A DNA stretch of 64,000 nt from Paragyromitra xinjiangensis (GCA_038503065.1 JBCAMK010000005.1:2356001-2420000); one strand, 5' to 3'. Numbered from the stretch's first letter, positions 1-12,419 are shown. Program-made: numbers and translations. The notes: generated from the letters alone by a model not told the origin.

Positions 1-322
1 TTTCTGCAGTCGGATCCCTGGGACGCTCAGGGGACAAAGCCTTGGATCCTTAATTCCTGCCAGTACCCTGGGCCCATTGAGTCCTGGATGGGGGAGTGGA
101 GATGGCCTATCAAGTTGGACTACTATTAGAGTCCGACCGGGAAATAATAAATATTCCAACTTTCCCCCCATTCTTTGCTCTTCACTGCGATAGCAACACA
201 TTCTCTCCTTTCCTCACTTTCCCTTCTTTTTCCTCTTTGATAGAAAACTATTACTCTTGACGAGTACCTTTATTCACTCCTTTTGATCTTCGAACTGGTT
301 TTCCATAACCCACATCTCCAAA
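1..322. other. Left edge and LPMO promoter
   Basis: No coding signal is seen. The last 130 bases before the LPMO start are rich in C and T (about 175-240), as is common in front of highly expressed filamentous-fungal genes, and an AT-rich TATA-like patch (ataataaatatt) lies near 143-155. No specific regulator site is claimed. Confidence 0.4.
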
Positions 323-1735
323 ATGAAAACCATCTACAGCATCTTCGCCTTCGCCGGGCTCTCCATGGCCCACAATGTCATGACCCATTTCCACGTCAAT
401 GGCGTCGCCAATCCAGACTGCGTCCGACAAGCCGTTTCCACCAACCCTCTCACTGTCCTCGACAGCGACGACATGGCATGTAATGCCGTGAAAGGAAACG
501 GTGCCTCCAAATGCAGCATCAAACGTACTTCCCCCCCACTCCAACTAAGTTAACCCTCACTAACACTCTCCAGCCGGTGACACAATCGCCTTTGAATGGC
601 GAGCAGACCCAAATATCCCTGCAGCACAATACCCACTTAAAGACGGCACTATCCCAGTCGGTGTTACCGACGACTCCCATAAAGGCCCATGCGCAGTATA
701 CATGAAGAAAGTCAGCGACTCTTCGAACGCAGTCGGTGCTGGTGACGGATGGTTCAAGGTCTCTGAAGATGGACTGCTGAATGGCGTGTTCTGTACGGAT
801 CGTCTTAGACTTGCGAATCTACCGCAGCCGGGCGTATTACCGAGTGATATTGCGCCAGGGGATTATTTATTGAGGGCGGAGTTTCTGACTCTTAATAATG
901 CTGGGCCGTCGCCGAATCCGCCGGTTTTCGATAGTAATGGTGTTCCGGAGGGTGGGCAGCCGCAGTTTTATGTTGGGTGAGTTTTTCTCCATACTTGGTT
1001 TGGAGTGTAGTTGCTGATTAGTTTAGATGTGTCCAAGTTACGGTTGAAGGTACCAGTGGTACTGCAAACCCTAGCACTGTTAGTATTCCTGGATACGTGA
1101 ACATCAACTCTCCTGGCTTGCTCTACGATATCTGGAATACTCCCAGTAATATCTTCAGCAACTACCCTATGCCTGGACCGACCCCGCTGCTCGCTGACGG
1201 GACAGCTGGTACCATCGCTGGCTCACCCGATACTGTTCCTTCTGCTGTCCCATCTGCCACTAGCACCGCCGCTGGGACTCCCGCTGGAACTCCTGCCTCA
1301 AGCGCGAAGCCCACCACCAAAGCCTCAAACCCAACTACTGTCGCCGCCGTCTCCCCTACTGATGACGGCTCAGACAGCACCCCCACCTTCACCCCCACCA
1401 CCTCAACATACACCCGCGTCGCTCCCACCGACGGCGGCTCAGATAACACTCCCATCTCCACCCCCACTACCTCAACATACACCCGCGTCCGCCCCAGCAA
1501 CACCCCAGACGACACTCCCACAGTCGCACCAACCACCACCCCTACCCATTACAGCAACATCAAATACGTCACCGCCACAACCCTCATCACCCGAACATCC
1601 ACCCTCCGCTCCCTCTCCCGGTTTGGCTCTGACGATTCCGATGCCGCCCCCACTGGTAATGTCCCGTATTCAACTTACCACCACGGGTATCATGGCGCTA
1701 GAGGACACGGTTCTCACCGTCGCCGCGCCCTCTAA
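323..1735 (+). CDS. Secreted AA9-type LPMO-like protein
   Basis: Three exons are inferred (323-524, 574-976, 1027-1735), giving 437 aa; both junctions restore family motifs. Residues 1-16 are a signal peptide, so the mature chain starts with His17, the amino-terminal copper ligand of AA9 lytic polysaccharide monooxygenases, which oxidatively cleave cellulose or related glucans outside the cell. A second ligand is seen as His103 in DSHKGP and the axial Tyr as Tyr200 in QFY. The IAPGDYLLR and SIPGYV..NSPGLLYDIW blocks are also AA9-like. The conserved second-sphere His of LRHE is Ala169 here (LRAE), while the Gln two residues before the Tyr is kept. After about residue 245 comes a Ser/Thr/Pro-rich region with a duplicated 23-residue unit and a His/Arg-rich C-terminus. 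No CBM1 is present. Family assignment is firm; full catalytic activity is uncertain. Confidence 0.85.
1363..1500 (+). repeat. 69-bp tandem duplication in LPMO linker
   Basis: Two adjacent diverged copies of about 69 bases each encode a Gly-Ser-Asp...Thr-Pro...TYTRV unit in the Ser/Thr-rich linker of the LPMO-like protein. The copies stay in frame, so the repeat lengthens the linker without breaking it. Confidence 0.75.
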
Positions 1736-2541
1736 ATGGGTCATTAATTCATCGAATGGGCTATTATGGTAACGAAATAAACTCCTGTGGGGTTTGTGTC
1801 GAGAGAGGTTGGTATATGACTGCTAGCTAGACTAGACGGTTTTTTGGAGCGATTTCATTTCATTCTTGGGACTTACTGCTGGGTAAAGGGGTCTAAAAAA
1901 AACAAAAACGGATGGGGAGTTGGGTTTATTTGTATTTTATTTTCTATTTTTCGCGATATTTTGAGGTTGGGCTTGGTCCCGGCTGTTCATTCTTTTTGTA
2001 TATTTTAAAGAAATTTTACTTTTTTGTTAAGATTTTGAGGAAGTGTTTAGTTTGTGGTGAGGTGTAATGATGTTCTTTTGTAGGCCCCGCCTGTTTTTCG
2101 GGTGGGGTAGTCCTGAGGATATGAGTAGGAATAGGTGGGTGTGTAGCTTGGTGTGGCTAACGCAGGAGATCCACTCTCCATAGGAACAGCGTGTTGGTCG
2201 CGGGTGTCAAATTCTCCAAGTCTTTTGCTAATCTCTAGGGTGTTTCGTGCTGGTTCTAAAAGCCCAATTGGGGATACGTCTATCGTGTTTAGAACTATCA
2301 GCTACAATTGATGACGCGATAACCCCATTTTCGGAAATAGAGTGTTATGAGAGATGGTTCACACGCTGGAAAACGTGGCATTTAGAGAGGGGCTTATGGT
2401 CAAAATACTTATTACGGCTTGGGTTTGAGACTGGCGCTTTGGGAGAGCTTGGCTTGACTGCTTGTTTAGAGCGAATGAGGCTACGACAACACCATGAATT
2501 GTGATGTAGTAGATAACTGATATGTTTATCTTATCAGATTA
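1736..2541. other. Intergenic, LPMO 3' side
   Basis: T-rich sequence at 1900-2050 fits a 3' untranslated region. An 85-codon open frame at 2247-2504 (+) has no recognisable domain and is not called a gene. Nothing else is seen. Confidence 0.35.
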
Positions 2542-3001
2542 TTGTCCATGATCAAAAGTCTGCGTGTTTTTGAGTTAGCAACCGAATGGAACCCCAAATT
2601 GAAAGTCCACCAATTCTAGAGAGAAAAAATCGTAAAAAATGCTAAAAAATACTTCTTAGCTTACCAATCTAAACTCATAACTTCTAAATGTGATTAGCTT
2701 TTCCTAGAGCAATAGAAGGCTGTGGGAAGACCTTGGGGAGGCCTGCGCACAGACCGCAAGAGCTGAAGCTCGGTTGCAACCATACACACCACCTGAATCT
2801 GAACTTTTAATTACATATTCCCCTATATGTGCCATCTGAGAAGGGCTTTTAGTAATTTCAAGAGGATGACTGGAATCAACGAAGCGTGGAGATTTTTTTG
2901 CTATTTTTTTCAATTTTTTCCATCCAGAGTTGGTGGACTTTGAATTTAGAGGTTCATTCGGTTGCTAACTCAAAAACACGCAGACTTTTGATCATGGACA
3001 A
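2542..3001. mobile_element. MITE with 47-bp perfect TIRs, TA target site
   Basis: The first 47 bases, starting TTGTCCATGATC, are repeated exactly in inverted orientation at the right end, and the similarity continues imperfectly for about 35 more bases. TA dinucleotides flank both ends (2540-2541 and 3002-3003), as for Tc1/mariner/pogo-type transposition. The 460-bp interior has no transposase, so this is a non-autonomous element. The perfect terminal repeats suggest recent insertion or strong sequence homogenisation. Confidence 0.85.
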
Positions 3002-3003
3002 TA

Positions 3004-3732
3004 TAGCCCGATTATGGCTCTAGAGGTTGGAATCCCTAATGCAGAAGACTCTCGCTACAAGGATACTGTAGATAAGGATGAACACTCTATAAGAATATGA
3101 CTCCCCGGCCCCGCCGTTGGTTTTGTGTGGTGGGCGAAGTGTCGCTGGTCGGAGACATTCCCCGGGTTTTGGGGGGTTTGTTATATGGTATTCTCATACA
3201 CAGGTAATGAAAGGTTAGGGTTATATGATAGGGGGTAAATATCGATTCATTCGCTCTTCACTATTCGCTACATAGCCGATTAATCATAACAATAAAGTGA
3301 TATGGCAATGTGCAATCATTTAGGGGACTGGGTACAGCGAAGAGTCGCTCCGTTTTTTTAGAACACCTGAACAAGAGCTTAGGGTACAGGGGGCTGGCTG
3401 GTGTAGGAGGTGTTTCTCGCTACCAATCATAGATTATCACTTGGTTTCACTTCAAGAACACGCCGGAAATGACTGAGGGACAGGCACCCGAGCGCACGGG
3501 CATACAGGAACCCGGGAGAGCTATTACACGAGTATTTAGATAGATGCCGTACTGCCCACCTAGCAAGCAAGCAATCGAGCCCTCTATTCCTCCTTACGTG
3601 CCTACTATTACGACAGAACAAATGGCCCATGAGATGATATTTCGGTCTCGTATCCTTATAGCGAGAGCCTTCCGTACTTTCGACCATTTTACAACGGATT
3701 ATGACTAAACTATAAACCAGTAATCCCAAAAT
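3004..3732. other. Intergenic between MITE and helicase 3' end
   Basis: Besides the dispersed repeat at 3465-3700, nothing is recognised. The 100-codon minus-strand frame at 3427-3729 belongs to that repeat and is not called as a gene. Confidence 0.35.
3465..3700 (-). repeat. Dispersed repeat, copy 1
   Basis: About 240 bases match 55870-56105 in opposite orientation. The best part reads as LLARW...ARxLGxLSLxHFR in one frame of both copies, but both are short and have no gene context. It is probably a decayed repeat or transposon fragment; no family is assigned. Confidence 0.55.
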
Positions 3733-6700
3733 TTAATCCTCGCTCTTGGCATTAGCAATAGCTTCGAGCGCAACTGCACTCTGCATACCAGCAACAGGTC
3801 TGTGATCATTACCACCAACTGGAGCTCCACATTCCGGACATATAGTCTCCTCCATAGGTTGCCCACAGAGATCAATCGTGAACTGTCGCATCATTAGCTG
3901 TAGTTATACAAAATTTGGTTGGGAAAACTCACCGGATGTCCGTTCTGACAATAATACCAATGCCCCGTTGGGGTCCATGTAGTCAACTCGGCTTTCATGG
4001 CCCTCACGACTGATTGTAGTTCATCTTGACTAACGTCTTGGTAGAATGTAGCATCGTTGTAGAGTTGCTTTCGGGCAGCCTCTATGGCTTCTTTCAGATT
4101 TTCTACTCCAGTAAATTCCCTCTCGCAAAGCTTCTCTGCATGATCTAGGTTTTCTGTTGCTTCCTTAACAGCATTGGTTAGAGCGTTGTTAAAGCTTAAT
4201 ATTTCTTGAGGAAGTTGCCGCCAGATAGCTGCTAATTTTGCAAATATCACTAGGCCGGGGGGTTAGCTAAATGTCAAGACGAAAGCTGCAATTTCGGGGG
4301 GAGCTACGAACCCAAGAGCTCGACTTCCGGTCCGGGGAGATTTTGCTTTTTCGCGGACCTAATCAATATCCGGCAGTTTGTAACCGCCGTGTTGATAGTC
4401 GCCCTCGAATCCTTTAAGATTTTGTTGACGAATATTGTTAGGTTTACTGCATTGGTGGCCTTCGCCACAGAAGTAAGGTGATGAGCTAATAGCGAAAGTT
4501 CCTTGATTTGTAGTACAGCTGAGCGAGTCTGTAATATTTTCGCGAGAAGCTCCATACGCGTATCTGGGCGGAAGTAAAGTGTGGCTGTGATTTGTGTCTG
4601 TGGAGATTTGAGGGGCAATTTTCGTGCGACTGTCATCTCGTATAACTTGCTTGCGGGTTGTTGTTGTTTGTCGACATCTGTAACAAACTTGGAAAGTTTC
4701 TTGCGAATAGTGACAAGCGGCTCTAGCCTCGCTCCCAGTAGCTCGTATTTTCGTTTCTGAATGTCTCGTGGTTCTGGGGATGACATGGCGTTGAGGAAAT
4801 CGTCGCGAGTTTCATAGATATTCTTCTCCGCCTCGGATGATGCATCTGCTAGTTCCTTGTATTGGCTAAACGTACTAGCAAGAAACCTTTTTGTCATCTC
4901 CATGATTGCTGCCCGATTAACTACTCGGCCGTAACGACGAACTGTATACAGCATAAAGGGTTGACGGCATGTAGGGCACTTTGGAACCTGCTCATCCAGC
5001 TTTCCTTCCGGGTCAACAAACCCCGTATAATTCCCGTTGTCGTCCATTGAGTAGGCTTTTTGGAGCTCCAAGTAGCCGTCCAAAGTCTCGCGGGTGAAGA
5101 AGTGCCTACAAGATAGTACTAGAATCGGGCTCTTATCGAGATCGATGGAGCTGTACGGCGAAAACTCTAACATATCAACTCCTGAGTCTCCTTTCCTCTC
5201 TTCCGTGCAGCAGAGTTGACAGAACTCAACCCCGGGGCAAATTTCACCGCAAACCGACGGGCATCTATGCCCACAGGGAAGTTTCCGGTCACATCTTTCA
5301 TCGCATGGGAACCGCTCACAGGGGGCTGAACAGGGCATCAAACATTGCCCTTGGTGCTTACATTTCCAGACGCCTACATAGTAAAACTTGTAAGTAGTTC
5401 TCAAAAATTTTGCTATTGGGACTGAGATACTAACATGATTCAGCACAAGGAGCACACGATTCGCGACAGCCTTTTGAGCAGCTAGAATGCTCGCATTTTA
5501 CCTATTGTTTATCAATTAGCATTGAATAGTTGTGAGAAAAGGTTGATATACCTGACAAATTCTATCACAAAGGCTACAAGGTGTACCGTCATGACAGGGC
5601 TTCATGCAGGTGTGGTTGCAGGTTGTGAATTTCCGACCACAAAATTTCTTACAGGTTCCATGATCTACGCGATCTTCTCCATAAACCACTGTGAGGCAAG
5701 TTCCGCAAGTTTTTGTACAAGAGTGGCCGCATGTCAAATCAGACTTGCAGATTGTTGGGCATTTATAGTCAACATTAGACATATCAACCCAACATTCCAC
5801 CTTCACCGCATGGCCGCATCTCGGGGCAGTTTTTATCAGTGATTTCGTACAGCGAATAACCTCTGTCGATTGAGTTTGCCAGCATTCGATTTGTTCTAGA
5901 AAATGGCCACAGGGGAGTGGGAAATTATAAACCGGCATCCTGCACGACCCACATTCGTCACTGCAAATCTTTTGGCATCGATGTCTGCAGGTGGGATGAA
6001 GGATGTCGCATGGCTGGGCACAAGTGGCGACTTTGTGCATTCCGTCGGAATGGCACTTGCTGAAGCAACGATGGCCGCAACGATCAAAGCGTTTATTACA
6101 AGGGAGATCGCAGCCCCCTTCAGGAGACAGACGTAAGAAATCTCCCGGTTCTTTAATTTGGATCGGTGTTTCTCGGTGTCGGGGGCAAACAAGGCCCAGC
6201 GCGTTTCCGATAGCGTTGGCATCACGGAGCATCATACAGACATCTCGCCACATGGGGATTAAGCCTGCGGTCTCCGAGTTTCCAATGATGTACATGCCGT
6301 GTTTTGCGCGACTGTCAATATTCCAAATCGTTAGAAAAAGACCACCACAGGGAAATTTATACAATTTTACCTCAAAAGTACGTTGATACGGTTGGAAGTT
6401 TTGAGAAATCCAATTTTTCGCCCCCAGTTGCTCCGCACTAAGGAGATAATCACAATTTTTGCCTCCTCGCCTTGAAAGTTATCGCTATATCGCGCCTGTA
6501 TTAGCATTTTAGTTATCTGTAGCGTTGACATAGACTGCATACACTGTAGCCACACGAAGAACATCCATCAAATTAGATCTCTTAAGAGCAAATTGGTTTA
6601 TATCTGATTTTGGCTCCACTTCGTCTATAAGGTTTTCTTGAGCCAGAGCTTTCTCATCTCTGTCATTAAGTATAACTTCAAAGCTGGCCCTGAGTTCTCG

Positions 6701-9700
6701 GCGGAGCTTCTGGAGCTGCCCGGTATAGGGGGTTAGGACGGCAATATCTTTGCTGTCGTAGTGCCCTTGGCGAACCAGATGCCGTACAAGCCCGTAGGTC
6801 ATCTCAACTTCCCAATCATTGCTGTGCGATCTTGCTTGTGAATCATCAACTCCTGTTTCGGGATGGGAATGATCGAGCCAGAACATGTTTTGTCTCATTG
6901 CGACGACATCAGGATATTCTTTTGTTAGGTTATGGTCTTGAAGTTCTGGATACAATGTATTCCTCACAAGATTTGAGATTTCGGGTCGCATGCGTCTTTG
7001 AATGTTGAGTTGCGCTGGTGATAAAGCCTTTTCATTGACCAATCTTTCAAACATACTTTCATCAAGACGAAAAGGTTTACCCCGGATACTTTCTAGGGAG
7101 AGATCGTACGTATTGATTTGAGGTCGCAGCTGTTCATGATCGCCAATCTGAATGAGATGTTGGCAAGTAGGGAGTATAGCATTGATAAGATGACCTTCCA
7201 AGACTTCACCAGCTTCTTCGCAAATCACTACCTTTGAACTCAATCTCTTTAAAAGCTTGACGTTTTTTGCAAGGCCAGTGGTAGTAATCCCAATCACATC
7301 GGCTTGATTGAGGCATCGACGATCAACTTCGTGGTGCTGAGCGTTCAATCCGGATATTTCTTTCGCGTGCCCTTGGGCTAGTACAGCAAGACTAGCAGTT
7401 GAGGTATCTACTACCCTTTGGGACAGATACTCGACTAGTTTGATTCGCTCTGCTTTGGACAATGACCAAATATCTTCGCATTCGAATATGCCCTCCATTG
7501 AACGTTCGTGTTGGGTTTCGGTTTTGAAAGCAGGCTTATCGCAACCATCCCGCGGCCGCCACTGATTCCAGACACTATATTTGGAGCGCTTAGGAGACGA
7601 GATATCGAACTGCCTGTAGAGCGTCGGAAGTTCCCGTTGCAAAATCTCCTGCACGGCTGACCATGAATTAAGACTTTCGAAAAGCTTTTTGCAAGAGTTC
7701 TCGGCATCTTCTTGGATGGAACTCAGGTTTTCATGATGGGCACTCATCGCCTTTCCCTCACTACGGGTTTTGTTTGCTACCCGGGCTACCGTTTGAAGAC
7801 TCTTCCCTTCCAACTCTTTTGATTTTGACTGACCACCAATCCGGATAATCTTGTCAATTCCTTCTTGCATGAGATGCTCTAGAAATTGGTCTAAGGCGTG
7901 ATTTGTGTAGCACCTGAGAGCTTATTAGTTAAGATTCCTCAGATTATTTGGCAATACACCCTGATAGTTTACGCACACGCATACAATCGGCCCAATTCCA
8001 GTTCTCCGTTTGTTATGTACGAGGACGCGGACTAACTGAACACCCACATAACTTTTTCCGGTCCCTGGTGGGCCTTGGATGAGTGACATTTCTTTCGTCA
8101 ATCCTGTGATAAGCGCTTTGCATTGACCACGATCAAGCCTCGTCATCGTTTCCAAACTGTCCAAAATTTGCGAATCTTCTGGCTGCGAAGTGGAAGACAG
8201 GAAGAATTTCTTCGACGGGTTGGTTAAGATAGGTTCGAGATCCCAGAAAAACTCGGCATTTCGTGAATACGCCGGGGGTGGGTTATCCATGTGGCCTGTG
8301 GTAGTGATTGTAGTAGTGGTGGGGTCCATAATGATGTTTTCGGGAGTGGGTGCAATCCATTGTGAGAGAGGAAGTGTGCCTGATTGACTTAGGTCCTGGA
8401 GATTTTTTAGTACTGGGATAAATGTCGCTGGAAGTATCCCGGGAAATTCGAGCAGAACCTGGGTTGTAGGTTTTGAAGGCGAGGAAACTTGGCCAAGGAG
8501 AAATTGGATGTCTTCGTCTTGTTTTTGCGTTTCAGCTAATTGGACGTAAATGTTACCATACTTCCCATTCGCAAGGCCATCTTTTGCTCCTGGCTTTGTC
8601 TCCTTCTTGCAAGTGGTGAGGAACGTAACCCGATTAATATCTTCGCCGGAACTAACAAGGCAGGCTAGAGAACCTTTTTCGAACCGTTTATGTTCCTCCC
8701 ACCACTTCGTCTGCTCTTTGGGGGATTTGTCTATGACGGGTTGCGGCTGAAGAAATGATAACCCTATCTCCAGTCCTCGCATCTTATCAAATTTCGATGT
8801 CGTTACCTGAGCATCGATGTAAAGGAAACACTGAATAGTCTTGCGTGTTGCAGATTGGAAAGCTGCGTTTCTTTGTCTTTCTGGGAGTTTGAGTAAGTTG
8901 GATACCACCCATACGGCTTCCTTGAGAGCTGCAACACTATCATGACGAAGGAGACGGAAGTGAGTATCGAGGAGCCGGTCGACTCCCTGGAGAAAATGAG
9001 GTCGGGAAGTGTCCTTGAACGGAAGATAGTCTTTTCTTTCGCTTTTGATCTCATCGAGCGTTGGAAACAGCTGTATTTCGCGGAAAATAGCATGGTCGTT
9101 ATCGTGCCGAGCACCACTATCCGCGAGATATCCCGGAAAATCAATCTCAATAGGAAAAGATGATATAGTATGATTATCTTGGTTATACCGAGAAGCCGGC
9201 AACGGTGCTGGCCTTTCAATAACCAAGTTAGCTTGCCGATGGATTCCAATGACCTCTTTCAAAGATGCGTCAATTATGGCATAATAATCGTCATGTGGAG
9301 GAACAAGGTTAGCTAGAGCACAAAAAGCTTCCGCGCATGTTTTGAAGGCTTCGTTAAAACCGGCGTTCTGATTTCTCCTTAGCGTATGCCGGAAACACTC
9401 TACCGTAGAAGCAAGTGCTTTCGAGAAGCTGGACGGTTTTCCGAGAAGGACTGAGCTCCATGCCCCGCTTGTACGGTTTGTTGTATCCCTTTCATCGTTA
9501 AGCTGCTTGGCGAGATTTTCGAAGAATTGAACCGCTTTAGCCCCGTTGGTTCCATAGAGGTAATTATATAGTGTACCGACTTGACGATCTATTGAGAGGG
9601 AATTGGTGATTTCGGGGTGTATCATGAATAAAAGAAAAGGTATTGCTGTGGCAAGATAGTCGGTGTCGGAGGAGCTAGGATAGTCGTGACTGACGACCTG

Positions 9701-10777
9701 CTCGATATATAGACGGCCAATATTATTCCTGTCAACCAACCTATCTACAACGTTCTGGATGAGATCAGGATTCAATCCTCCTAAGATTTCCAGGGCCTCC
9801 CCCCACAAAAATCGCATTTGTGCAGGACTTTGCTTTGACCCGGTAAGCCTTGTCGACCAGCCGGCAACTTTACCCCACCCATTACCTTTCAAATGCTCGC
9901 GCCGAGATGAACGGTCATTATTAAACCCACCGTGATCGTTAGCCGGGGGTTTAGGACGAGTAGATCCAGGCGCATTGCTGGGCTCCAGGCTGGATTTACC
10001 GGCCCACTTTAAACGTTTATTAGAAGGCTCGTCATGGTTCCTACCACCCTGCCCCCAGGGCCCTCCAGAGGGCTCATCGCGGTCTCCCCCACCATGTCCC
10101 CAGAGCCTATCAGAAGTTTCGTTGCGACCCCTGCTACCTTCTCCCGAGGGCCCCGTAGGAGGTTTAGTTAAAGACTCCTCCCGACTCCTATCACCCCACC
10201 TCCGAGGATTAGGAGACTCATAGCGGTTCCGCCCATCCCACATCAAGGCTGCGTTAGAAGGGCCTGCACGATCCCATTCACTCCGTCCCCAAGGGTCATC
10301 AAGAGGTTCATAACGGTCTTCATTCCGCTTCCAGAGTCCGTTAGAATTTTCATCGCGATTTCCGCCATTCCACCCTCGAGGTTCATTTGTAGGCCCGTGA
10401 TAATCCCAGCTCCGTCTCCGAGATTCTCTAAATGATTCATCTCGATCCCCACCGCCCAACCTTCGAGAGTCGTAACGATCCCGATTATCCCACCCCCAAG
10501 CTACGCCGGATGATCCTGGATAATTCCCTTCGTCGCGTTTCCAAGGGTGGTTTAAAGATTCATAACGCTCTTCCTTCATTCCCCGAGGCTTCTTGGGAGG
10601 TTCGTTGAGACTCCTGCCACTTTCTCTCCAAGGTTCATTGGTAGGCTCATAGTGGTCCCAGCTCCGTTTCCGGGGTCCCTTAGGAACTTCCTGGTTCACT
10701 GCGCGCCGGCAAAGTTCGTTAGTAGGGTAAATTAGATTTCTCACGTGAAAGATTCGAATTGGGTACCAGACTTGCAA
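3733..10777 (-). CDS. NFX1-type SF1 helicase with RZ zinc finger
   Basis: Eight exons are inferred: 10777-7977, 7913-6543, 6484-6371, 6311-5552, 5501-5435, 5373-4312, 4249-3933, 3882-3733. From the first in-frame ATG (10579) this gives 2147 aa. In order: a repetitive Arg/Trp/Asp-rich N-terminus; a Walker A GPPGTGKS near residue 837; a Walker B-like EEAG near 1097; motif V DNFQGEEAKIV; motif VI NRINVLLSRAKHG; an array of NFX1-type Cys/His fingers (about 1430-1680); and a C-terminal RZ finger (CxNGHP..CGQPM..CPECGAPVGG). The family includes ZNFX1 and fission yeast Hrr1, linked to small-RNA silencing and heterochromatin; that role is inferred here. The frame is open to 10777 and the N-terminal repeat continues upstream of 10579, so the true start probably lies in an unresolved upstream exon. 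The donor at 4311 (GTTCGT) is weak. Confidence 0.9.
9950..10720 (-). repeat. Degenerate ~20-residue repeats in helicase N-terminus
   Basis: This part encodes repeated units of the type W(G/K)xxxRDEPxxxPWG and RSWDxxxPTNEP. Units vary in length and sequence. The segment is hydrophilic, rich in Arg, Asp, Gly, Pro and Trp, and probably disordered. One RSWDxxxPTNEP unit lies upstream of the first ATG, which argues that the coding region extends further 5'. Confidence 0.7.
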
Positions 10778-12087
10778 GTATTATGTAGGAAGCGTTTACA
10801 AATGTTTGTTTCGTTGCAGAGGGAGTAGGAAGAAATTAAAGTAATTTGGGTCAGTTTGCGGTTTAAACTAGGGGTGGTATTGGAAAGGCGATCTTGCTAT
10901 TTGGTATGCGCTGAAGGTCCCTAACTGATAGTTAGATACGCATCGACAAAGTATTTAATAGAGCTTCAAAGCCGCTCGGAAGCTCTGGTAACGTACGAGT
11001 GGGTTGTCTAGGATGTGAGCTGAAAGCGTATGACAAGTAATCCCCGCATTTAGACATGATCCCCCAATAAATTGGTTGCCTGAAAGTATGTCCAATGAGA
11101 AGTACCCAGGTGCATCCAGGTAGCCACTTCAGCTGCATTCAGCCTTTCGCCACAGAAAACAAAGCCGAGGTGCTTGCCTAGCCACAACGCAACAACTAAC
11201 GCATAACATTCTAATATGACAGTGCTGATAAATATGTGACCCCTTCCTCGTCGTATCCCATAATCCGGTAGAAAATGCTGCCCCCCAAAGTGGCGGTGGC
11301 TAGACACAGAATGGTAGTTTAGTCAATTATAAACTAACCAACCATAATCTAGCCCCCCCAAAGGAGGGGACAGCTTTACCGGACTATGGGATAAATCAAA
11401 ATCGAGTTAGAAATTCGGAGGGACACATCCCTTAGGCTGGTGAAGCAACGAGCTTGGTGACTAAGTGCAAGGTCTCATTTCAGCACACGAAACCCCATAT
11501 CTAGCTAGAATCTTCTCAATACAGTAAGATCATCTATTTTCTACCTGATCAAAGTTGACATATTTGGCAGCCTTTTTACTACTAGCGTAAGGGATAGACC
11601 TGCAAATTAACATCAAGTATGGTAGATCCAGCTCATCGAGGAATTTTTATTGTCGGCGCACAATGAGTACATACACCAAGGAGGCGTTTCTAGGTTGGCC
11701 CTCTGTTATGGTTTGGTATTGTGAGGTTGAAAGGCTGTCTAGGCACGGGACAAGGTTCTGCTCAATACAGAGGGAGGTTTGCCGAGGCATCTTGTGAGGT
11801 ATAAAACCATCAGATGGTGAAGATAAAGAGAAGAAAAGGACATAGAAGCGAAGTATACAAAAGAATAACGGAACCTCTGGTTCTGCTTCAAGAGAGAATT
11901 AATTCTCGAGCTGGGAAACACATGTAGTGGTGCTACACCCGAGATCTAAACGCCACATGATGCGGCAGAGCCGCACTTTAACATGCAGGCGGATGCATGA
12001 GTGAAGGATGAGGATCCTTGGTCATCATAAACATGTGATCTCTGAGATCTTCTGAAGGCAAGGGCATAAAACAACCAAATCGTGGTC
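10778..12087. other. Region 5' of the helicase
   Basis: It should contain the real helicase start and promoter, but neither could be fixed: no in-frame ATG occurs near 10777. Minus-strand frames at 10932-11138 and 11050-11307 have no recognised domain. No other feature is seen. Confidence 0.3.
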
Positions 12088-12335
12088 ACCCCACCCCAAG
12101 GCTGCATTAGAAGGCCCTGCACGATTCCTTTCCCTCCCCAATGGTTATTAAGGGGTTTAAAGCGGTTCTCGTTCCGTTTCCAGAGTTCGTTAGAATTTTC
12201 ATTCTGATCTTCACCACTCCGCCCTTGGAGTTCATTTGCAGGCCCGTGGTAATCCCAGTTCCGTTTCCAAGGTTCTCTAATAGTTCATCTCGACTCCAAT
12301 CATCCAACCTTCGAAGGTCGTAACGATCCCACCCG
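12088..12335 (-). pseudogene. Truncated copy of helicase N-terminal repeats
   Basis: About 250 bases match 10238-10495 at roughly 80% by eye, in the same orientation, including the stretches encoding GPTNEP and WDRYD..RL. Small gaps break the helicase frame, and no helicase core follows. It is a segmental duplication remnant about 1.6 kb upstream of the parent gene. Confidence 0.75.
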
Positions 12336-12419
12336 TGTGCTAAGGTAGTGACGGTTATGGCGATAACGGTAGACTTACGATGTGCCATAGGCAGGGAACT
12401 GATAATCGAGTGATGTTAC

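Noticed and set aside
2247..2504. 85-aa plus-strand ORF after the LPMO
   Set aside because: No domain, no promoter or intron support, and it lies in the likely 3' flank.
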